DNA of 64,000 nucleotides, from contig DAOUHB010000084.1 of assembly GCA_034428935.1 (NCBI GenBank), forward strand, positions 1 through 64,000, written 5' to 3'. A program made the position numbers and the translations under genes. The notes beneath the pieces were generated by a model. The model was not told the origin of the DNA, searched no databases, and was given only the letters and a program-made list of their open reading frames with translations. Numbering within the stretch: position 1 is the stretch's first letter; each line of letters starts with the position of its first letter. Positions 59,101-64,000 of the stretch are shown here, piece after piece. The stretch comes from JAAYZQ01 sp034428935. Lineage in GTDB: Bacteria > Chloroflexota > Anaerolineae > JAAYZQ01.

Positions 59101-62100
59101 TCGCCGTGATCTGGTACTCGCCGCCCACCGCCGTCTCGAAGGTGCACGACACCGGCTCCTCGGTCGAGCCGACGGTGCATTCCTGGACGTCGACGGCTTC
59201 CTGGCGCCACGCGCCGCGCATGGTCCTCCACTCCAGGCGGGCGGCCCGGACATGGATGGGCCGGTCGGGCTCGGGTACGCCGTCCAGGTCGACGACGATG
59301 AGGTCGATCTTTAGCGGGTCGCCCCGCTGCACGAACGTGCGCTCGCTGCGCAGCCCGACGTACAGCTCGGCAGGGTGCACCAGCAGGCTGGTGGTGCCCG
59401 CCCAGGCCTGGCGGTTGACGTCCATCACCGTCGCCTCGGCCAACACGCTGTGCGGCTGGGGCTCGTCGGGCTGTTCAAAATCCAGGCGTAGGTAGTGGCT
59501 CCCCGAGGCATCCGTCATCCCTGAAAGCGTCTCGACGGTCGTCTCCCGCGATGGGTATGGCGGATAGCCTCCCCGGTAGTCCATCGGCTCGTACGCGAAC
59601 CACCACGGCCGCCACCGGCCAAAGATGAACTCGGGCCAGTTGGGCGGCGCGTAGCTGCTGGGCGAGGTGCTGACCCGCCAGGTCACCTCCGCATTGGGCA
59701 GCGGGCCGCCGGCATAGTAGCTGGCCTCGACCGCCACCGTGGCCTGGCCACCGGCGAAATAGGGCCCGCCCGTCTCGTTGCGCGCCACGACCTCGAACTC
59801 GGGCCGGCGAAACTCTTGCACCTGCACGCCGTGGCCGTAATCCAGGCCATCCAGCCCGCCCAGGCTGCCCGTGGCCCGGAACTGGAGATAGGCATACCCC
59901 AGGTTGGTGTTCTCCGGCACGGTGAAGGCCAGGTCAAAGCCGCCCAGGGCATTGACCGGGGCCTGGCCCGAGAGCAGCTCATTGCCCTGCGGGTCGACAA
60001 ACTGGTAATCCACGCCTTGCAGTACGTCGCCGGCCAGGCCGACGTCCCCGTCCTGCCGGCCCCCTACCCGCCGCAGCCAGCCCTTGACGTGTACCTCCTC
60101 GCCGGGGCGATACATGGCGCGGTCGTCGAAAACGTACCAGCGCAGCTCGTCGCGAACCGGCCTGGCCTGCCAGCCGTCGTCACTCCAGGGGTGCGAGTGC
60201 CTGGGCAGAATGGCCAGGTCAGCGCCCCGCCGGGCGACCAGCAGGTCAGTGCGCTGATCGGGCAGGTCGAACCGGGCCGTGCCGTCCTCTCCCGTGGCAG
60301 CCACCTCCTTGCTCGCCGACCCGGCGCCGCCATAGGTCTCGATGGTCACCCCCTGCAGGGGCGCCCCGTCCGCCAGGGCCGTGGTCCAGACCACCATCTC
60401 GCTGTGGTCGGCCAGGGCATCGAGACCGATCTGGGTCGACTGGACCCAGGCATGCACGACGTTCCGATAGCGATCCTCCGGCCGCGGGCGCTTCTCCGGC
60501 TCCACGACGACGATCAGTTGCCCCAGGCCGCCCTCCAGTGCCGGGCCCAGGTCCAGGTTCACTTCCGTCAGCGTGTCGGCCGCGGCCTTGGTTGCGACGA
60601 CCTCGTCCATCACCCGGCGGCCGGGGGGCTCTGCCGGGCTGTTCTCCCGGTAGTAAGCTTGCAGGTAGCCTTTGAAGCCCGGCCAATCGGCGGGCTGCAC
60701 CTGGTAGGCGCGGACCCGCAGGCGGTCGTGGTTGACGGCATAGATCTGCAGTACCGGCTTTTGCAGGGCCGGGTCCAGCGTGACCAGCCCCTCATCCGGT
60801 CCGTAGAGGGCCGGCTCGGCCGGGCCCACTTCAAAGGTGAGCCGGGCGTCCTCGCCCAGAGTCTGCCCAAACGTGTCCTGGATGGACCCGCTGACGGTGA
60901 CCCGGTAGGTGGTGCGCCCCGCCGTGCTGCCGCGGATCGTGATCGTGTGGCGCGCGACGTCGACCGTCGCGCCCGGCAGCGCCGGCTCGATGCGGATCAT
61001 CGACTCCTCGTAGGCGTCGACGTCCAGCGGGTTGTTGAACTCGATACTGAAGGGAGTCAGCGGCGGGCATTCGTTGCGCCACCAGCAGCCGTGATCCACG
61101 ATGCGCAGGGGCGCGTAGGTGCGAAAGTCGTAGCTCTGCGCCTCCTCGCTGACCAGGGGTCCCTCGGCCGAGGGCGTGCCGGGACCCACCGTCACCTGAA
61201 TGGCGGCGTCGGCCGGCAGCGGCTCCCGGGCCACGAAGGCCAGCCAGCGCCCCTCGCCGGCATCCTCCGCAATGCGTTTGGCCGCCTTGTCGGCGCTCAC
61301 CGCTTCCGCGTCCGCCAGCCTGACAGCGACCTCCTGGCCGTCCGCCGTCACCTGGATGGTCTCCAGGACCGCCCCGGGCGTGACTCGCTGGTCGAACGCC
61401 ACCAGGAACAGCGGCTCCAAAGGCTGCGACTCGCCGGAAGGATAGCTGGCGATCATGCTCGCGGGGGGCGTGCGAAAGGTCCAGCGCACCGCCTCGGCCA
61501 GCGTGCCGCCCGTGGCCGAGCGCGTCCCGGCGGGCACCATCACGACGTATTCCGTCGCCATGGGCAGTCGGTCGATGGCCGCCGAGTCGTACTCGAAGCT
61601 CAGCGTCCTGGTGCCCAGCCACTTCCAGGTACCGTCCAGCGCCGGCTCCAATTGCACCGGCACGTCCTCGTCCGCCAGCGCGTCGAGCGTCGCCAGGGGC
61701 ACCATGGGCTGGTTAAAGGTCACGTTGACAAAGGGGGCCAGGGGGATCTCGCCCTCGGGGGCGTAGCGCAGCACCTCCAGGGGACCGGCCTCGACGGCCT
61801 CGGGGGTGACCACCGCCGGGGGCGGCGGGAAGGGCTCGTCGACGGTCTCGCCCGTCCGTGGCGGCGGCAGCGACTGGGCCGGCAGGCGAAAGTCAACCTG
61901 GTCCTCGGCCCCGGCGGCGAGGGCCGGCAGCCGGGCCAGGATCCCTTCGATCTCGTCCTCGGTCAGCGACTCGCCGCTGGCCACCGGAACGGGTGTCGGC
62001 TCCTGGACCTCCGCGCTGCCCTCGCTCAGGCGGACGGGCAGAACCTCGGCGCCGCCCTGGCCCGCCTCCCGGCCGGGAGACGCCGCCGAGACTGCAACCA

Positions 62101-62287
62101 GACCGCCCCCCGTCGAGCCCGCATCCGCGAGGGCGGGGATGGTGACGCCACCGGCGCCGCCGGTGGCGTCGCCCCGCGACAGAAGGGCCGCCACCACCCC
62201 TGCCAACGCGCCCACGGCAAGCAGCACGCCGGCGACGAGAACAAACACGCGATGCCGGCCGATCCAGGTTATCATCCTCTTTGCCAT
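56126..62287 (-). CDS. Membrane-anchored bacterial alpha-2-macroglobulin
   Basis: A giant 2053-residue protease-trapping protein. An N-terminal helix (about 10-35) anchors it in the membrane with the rest outside. The first 350 residues are Pro/Ala/Glu-rich, then a series of beta-sandwich (macroglobulin) domains. The reactive thioester motif CTEQ lies at residues 1557-1560 (ECTEQLASR), as in CxEQ-type complement and alpha-2-macroglobulin proteins. The thioester-domain helices (AALQAVQNDDGGFPYWS) follow. A long Tyr/Trp-rich end (GYRYGWWWWGPWYEH) completes it. Bacterial members often pair with penicillin-binding protein 1C; none is here. The ATG at 62287 has GGAGG 8 bases upstream; a GTG two codons earlier is less well spaced. 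Confidence 0.92.
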   Translation of the reverse strand: MAKRMITWIGRHRVFVLVAGVLLAVGALAGVVAALLSRGDATGGAGGVTIPALADAGSTGGGLVAVSAASPGREAGQGGAEVLPVRLSEGSAEVQEPTPVPVASGESLTEDEIEGILARLPALAAGAEDQVDFRLPAQSLPPPRTGETVDEPFPPPPAVVTPEAVEAGPLEVLRYAPEGEIPLAPFVNVTFNQPMVPLATLDALADEDVPVQLEPALDGTWKWLGTRTLSFEYDSAAIDRLPMATEYVVMVPAGTRSATGGTLAEAVRWTFRTPPASMIASYPSGESQPLEPLFLVAFDQRVTPGAVLETIQVTADGQEVAVRLADAEAVSADKAAKRIAEDAGEGRWLAFVAREPLPADAAIQVTVGPGTPSAEGPLVSEEAQSYDFRTYAPLRIVDHGCWWRNECPPLTPFSIEFNNPLDVDAYEESMIRIEPALPGATVDVARHTITIRGSTAGRTTYRVTVSGSIQDTFGQTLGEDARLTFEVGPAEPALYGPDEGLVTLDPALQKPVLQIYAVNHDRLRVRAYQVQPADWPGFKGYLQAYYRENSPAEPPGRRVMDEVVATKAAADTLTEVNLDLGPALEGGLGQLIVVVEPEKRPRPEDRYRNVVHAWVQSTQIGLDALADHSEMVVWTTALADGAPLQGVTIETYGGAGSASKEVAATGEDGTARFDLPDQRTDLLVARRGADLAILPRHSHPWSDDGWQARPVRDELRWYVFDDRAMYRPGEEVHVKGWLRRVGGRQDGDVGLAGDVLQGVDYQFVDPQGNELLSGQAPVNALGGFDLAFTVPENTNLGYAYLQFRATGSLGGLDGLDYGHGVQVQEFRRPEFEVVARNETGGPYFAGGQATVAVEASYYAGGPLPNAEVTWRVSTSPSSYAPPNWPEFIFGRWRPWWFAYEPMDYRGGYPPYPSRETTVETLSGMTDASGSHYLRLDFEQPDEPQPHSVLAEATVMDVNRQAWAGTTSLLVHPAELYVGLRSERTFVQRGDPLKIDLIVVDLDGVPEPDRPIHVRAARLEWRTMRGAWRQEAVDVQECTVGSTEEPVSCTFETAVGGEYQITATVSDAFGRENESQLTRWVSGGQRPPSRKVEQETVTLIPDRESYQPGDVAEILVQAPFSPAEGLLTVSRSGFLYTEQFRIDEGTATLRVPIEEEHIPNLEVQVDVVGAAPRGDDEQAAGMPLRPAYASGQLRLSVPPLKRTLSLAATPREKELEPGGETTIDVVLADAGGQPVAGAELAVVVVDEAVLALSNYQLADPLEVFYQARAAWVESRYGRASIVLASPQALEVGDGQEVGETVAVEEEAARELMSTAAPVPAAAPPMEGYDQAQEAEPIHLRTDFNALATFAPEVRTDAGGQAQVTVALPDNLTRYRVMVVAVAGGNEFGSAEANLVARLPLMVRPSAPRFLNFGDQFELPVVLQNQTDEPLTVDVALRASNLVLTGDAGRRLTVPARDRVEVRFPATTETAGTARFQVAAVSGAFADAATVELPVYTPATTEAFATYGVVDEGAVAQPVAAIGDGVYTQFGGLEISTSSTALQALTDAVLYLVSYRFECTEQLASRILAVAALRDVLEAFSAGGLPSPAEMEAAVERDIAALQAVQNDDGGFPYWSRGRESIPFNSIHVAHALQRAEEMDFLVPPEMRARLLDYLRDIEGHYPAWYDKDTRQTLSAYALYVRDLMGDGDAARARQLLADAGLESLSLEAVAWLWQVLADDPGSAGDVEAIQRHLANRAVETAGAANFTTAYSDQAYLLLRSDRRTDAIVLEAMIANDPRSDLIPKVVNGLLAHRTAGRWNNTQENVFVLLALDRYFKTFEAQTPDFVARLWLGDTYVGEHAYQGRTTERHETAIPMAYLADSDGGGTTRDLILGKEGPGRLYYRLGLRYAPTDLALEPLDMGFVVQRSYEGVDDPEDVTRGEDGTWTIKAGARVRVRLSMVAGNRRYHVALMDPLPAGLEIVNPSLAVSGSVPQDPNAAGYRYGWWWWGPWYEHQNMRDERAEAFAPLLWEGVYDYSYVARATTPGTFVVPPARAEEMYSPEVFGRSASDRVTVE

Positions 62288-62407
62288 GGCCACGCCCTCC
62301 TCTAGCCCCCATGCCCTTGTTTCAGCTTGCTATATGCAAGACGCCTGGAATGGCGCGGAGGTTCCCGTCCGACAACTGCGCCAACAAATGGGCAGTCAAA
62401 CAGTCGA

Positions 62408-63370
62408 TCAAAGCCCGTGTGTCACCGGAACCGTGCGGCTCGTCCCCAGAAAGTGCCGCCGCGAGGCGAGGATCACCCCCAGGCAGGCCAGCATCGGCAG
62501 CCCGACAAAGAGCCCCAGCTCGTAACCCCGCAGCGGAATGCCCGACAGGGCCTCCATCTCTGTGGGGGGCAGGCGCAGCCAGGCCAGCAGCTCGGCGTAG
62601 GACGTCTGGGCAAAGGTCACGATCCAGGTCGCCGCCAGCAGGGCATAGTAGACTACCGAGCCCCACCAGGCCCAGGCGTGCTGCTGCCACGTGCCCCACA
62701 GCAGCAGGCCCAGGAGCAGCACCGCCGCGTCGATGAGATAGACGCCCTCCATTCCGCCGAGCAGCGTTCCGAAGGCCGGGAACAGGCCGCCGAACAGCAG
62801 CAGCGCGTGCAGGGCCACCAGGAAGAACAGGTCCAGGAGGCAGATCACCAGAATGGGCACGGGCCGGGCTTCGACGGCGGATGGCCGCGCGTCGTGGGCC
62901 TCAAAGGTAGCGCGCACGTTCCGCCCCCGGTAAAAGCGGAGCCCCAGCCAGGGCACCACCAGGTAGGAAGCGGCCAACAGCATGATAAAGACAATGCCTC
63001 CACCCGCACTAAATCCCTTGACCGAAACGGTCATGAAGAACAGGATGATCAGCAGCGGCACGCCCAGCAGGAGCCATGTCCAGAGGAGCGCCACGGCCAG
63101 CGACCGTGCCCAGCGGCGCAGGCGCAGGTGACCATAGCCCAGAGGTATCAGCAGTGCGGCGGCCAGGTAGTAGGCTGCGACTTGCAGGGCAATGTTGCCG
63201 AACATGAACGACCCGAAGCGGAACCCCTCGAAGTAAAAGCGCCCGCCTTCGGAAAAGAGGTAGAAGACGTACATCTCGATGGGGCCCAGAGAGGCACAGG
63301 CAATGCCTCCGACGATCAGCGCCAGTCCCAGGGCTACCAAGACAAGACGGCGATCGCGATAATCCTTCAC
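62408..63370 (-). CDS. Polytopic membrane protein of unknown function
   Basis: A 320-residue protein with about nine hydrophobic helices and few charged loops. I recognise no family. Helix stretches include LVLVALGLALIVGGIAC, VALLWTWLLLGVPLLIILFFMT and AVLLLGLLLWGTWQQHAW. Aromatic residues are frequent. The start is taken as GTG 63370 because GGAGGAG lies about 8 bases before it and a consensus promoter follows on that side; an ATG at 63412 would leave no leader at all. It is followed by the alpha-2-macroglobulin gene, 120 bp downstream. Confidence 0.8.
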   Translation of the reverse strand: MKDYRDRRLVLVALGLALIVGGIACASLGPIEMYVFYLFSEGGRFYFEGFRFGSFMFGNIALQVAAYYLAAALLIPLGYGHLRLRRWARSLAVALLWTWLLLGVPLLIILFFMTVSVKGFSAGGGIVFIMLLAASYLVVPWLGLRFYRGRNVRATFEAHDARPSAVEARPVPILVICLLDLFFLVALHALLLFGGLFPAFGTLLGGMEGVYLIDAAVLLLGLLLWGTWQQHAWAWWGSVVYYALLAATWIVTFAQTSYAELLAWLRLPPTEMEALSGIPLRGYELGLFVGLPMLACLGVILASRRHFLGTSRTVPVTHGL

Positions 63371-63417
63371 GGCTCTCTCCTCCTTGGCCTGGCCGGCACA
63401 GGCCGCGGCCATCCCTG

Positions 63418-63446
63418 ATTATATTAGGCAGAGCGTCCGCTGTCAA
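63418..63446 (-). promoter_or_regulatory. Perfect-consensus promoter (leftward) for the membrane protein
   Basis: Leftward TTGACA (63446-63441), 17 bp, then TATAAT (63423-63418). Both boxes and the spacer match the sigma-70 consensus exactly. The start point would be near 63411, about 40 bases before the GTG. Confidence 0.9.
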
Positions 63447-63536
63447 ATTGGCGAGAGCCTGGCAGTGAAGGCTCGCAGGGGAGCGGTGCAGGGTGGGCGC
63501 GGGTCACAGAGCTGCTGCGCTGCCGGCCGCCACTGC

Positions 63537-63565
63537 TTGACGACTGCCACCCGCTGTGCTATCAT
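63537..63565 (+). promoter_or_regulatory. Promoter (rightward), probably leaderless
   Basis: TTGACG (63537-63542), 17 bp, then TATCAT (63560-63565). The ATG at 63572 is 7 bases after the -10, so transcription and translation may start at the same base. No ribosome site is seen. Confidence 0.65.
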
Positions 63566-63571
63566 GGCCGC

Positions 63572-63994
63572 ATGGATAGGCTGCGTCGCGACCTGTTGCT
63601 CACCGGCCTGGGAGGGCTGCTGCTGGCTGCCCTGCTGGCCGCCGTCGCCGCCTGGCTGGTGACGAGCGGCAACCTGAAGCCGCCGTTGCCCCATCCCCTC
63701 ATCGCCTCGATCCTGGGAGCGACCTTTGGCGCTTTTTCCCTGGCCGAGATCCCGCTGATGGTCTATGCCCTGCGCCGCCTGGAGATCGAGCGACGGCCCG
63801 CGGCGGGCGGCGCCGGGCACGGCAACCGGCCGGCGGTTCTGGGGCTCAACGCCCTTTACGTGTTCTTTGCGGCCGTCTATGGCATCCCGGTGATCATCGC
63901 TACCGGGAGCCTGGGCTGGGGGCTGGGCCTGTGCGGCCTGGCCCTGGTGCGGCTGGCGACCAGCCTCCTCTTTGTGGCGAGGCCGGCCCCATGA
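63572..63994 (+). CDS. Small membrane protein of unknown function
   Basis: A 140-residue protein with four hydrophobic helices (about 8-31, 42-66, 88-110 and 113-135) and a short charged RRLEIERRPAAGG loop. I recognise no family. There is no ribosome-binding sequence before the ATG, and the promoter lies so close that the message would be leaderless. The stop overlaps an ATG (ATGA) at the window end, so a further gene is probably coupled. Confidence 0.78.
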   Translation: MDRLRRDLLLTGLGGLLLAALLAAVAAWLVTSGNLKPPLPHPLIASILGATFGAFSLAEIPLMVYALRRLEIERRPAAGGAGHGNRPAVLGLNALYVFFAAVYGIPVIIATGSLGWGLGLCGLALVRLATSLLFVARPAP

Positions 63995-64000
63995 GCGAAC
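63991..64000 (+). CDS. Start of a possible next gene, cut by the window end
   Basis: An ATG overlaps the preceding stop (ATGA) and is followed by two more visible codons (M-S-E) and one base. The overlap pattern seen elsewhere in this window makes a coupled downstream gene likely, but nothing more can be read. Confidence 0.3.

Noticed and set aside
57401..62305. Two long plus-strand frames (637 and 829 codons)
   Set aside because: Both lie antisense to the alpha-2-macroglobulin gene and show low-complexity Arg/Gly/His composition.
1..64000. tRNA, rRNA or known riboswitch
   Set aside because: I scanned intergenic gaps for T-loop and clover-leaf patterns and typical riboswitch cores and saw none; a covariance-model search would be decisive.

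Overview
This is a high-GC, gene-dense bacterial chromosome segment. The genes sit in tight same-strand blocks, often with 4-14 bp overlaps. Promoters are close to the sigma-70 consensus (TTGACA-like, 17 bp, TATAAT-like) and ribosome sites are strong. The gene content suggests an anaerobic or facultative heterotroph: butyrate kinase, flavin/Fe-S oxidoreductases of the GlcD/HdrD kind, UbiD/UbiA, Lar cofactor genes and formaldehyde-activating domains. A tandem GTAGGGGCAACCC-type hairpin repeat and the overall gene style point to an uncultured Chloroflexota, perhaps Anaerolineae. That placement is inference, not proof. I see no rRNA, tRNA, phage, transposase or CRISPR array.

Layout. 1-1.8 kb: end of a polyamine-type ABC importer. 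1.9-7.3 kb: threonine aldolase, then an operon of one unrecognised protein and two consecutive proteins that each fuse a DapA-family pyruvate aldolase to a formaldehyde-activating-enzyme (Fae) domain. This is the most unusual system in the window. 7.4-16.1 kb: Nudix hydrolase, then a leftward block (butyrate kinase, response regulator, GAF histidine kinase, aminotransferase, HflX, TPR protein, small membrane protein). 16.3-20.1 kb: GH1 beta-glucosidase and GH94 cellobiose phosphorylase. 20.3-26.0 kb: leftward redox operon (two FAD oxidases, a CCG-type Fe-S protein, a C_GCAxxG_C_C protein) plus an HD-domain protein. 26.3-34.5 kb: UbiD, UbiA, an SsuABC-like importer, LarE and LarB, a molybdenum-storage-like protein and a cold-shock protein. 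34.7-37.6 kb: a membrane protein with a striking Cys-His-Ser-Ala repeat tail, seven 37-bp repeats and a radical SAM protein. 37.7-43.3 kb: CoA-disulfide-reductase/rhodanese fusion, a giant FAD/HdrD fusion with a Met-rich tail, and a PocR-type regulator. 43.5-49.8 kb: XRE-cupin regulator, gamma-glutamyltransferase and two lactate-permease-family transporters, each followed by a tiny two-helix membrane protein. 50-54.3 kb: PqqD-radical SAM-SPASM protein, substrate-binding lipoprotein and histidine kinase behind an operator-like promoter. 54.4-64 kb: lipoprotein, coiled-coil protein, anchored alpha-2-macroglobulin and membrane proteins.

How the genes may work together. The aldolase-Fae fusions could couple a formaldehyde-releasing or formaldehyde-consuming aldol reaction directly to pterin-dependent C1 capture, and the neighbouring threonine/serine-type aldolase fits a C1 theme. 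The two radical SAM loci could be peptide or protein modification systems. The GH1/GH94 pair offers hydrolytic and phosphorolytic routes for cello-oligosaccharides. The GlcD/HdrD operons probably feed electrons from hydroxy-acids or related substrates into quinone or thiol pools.
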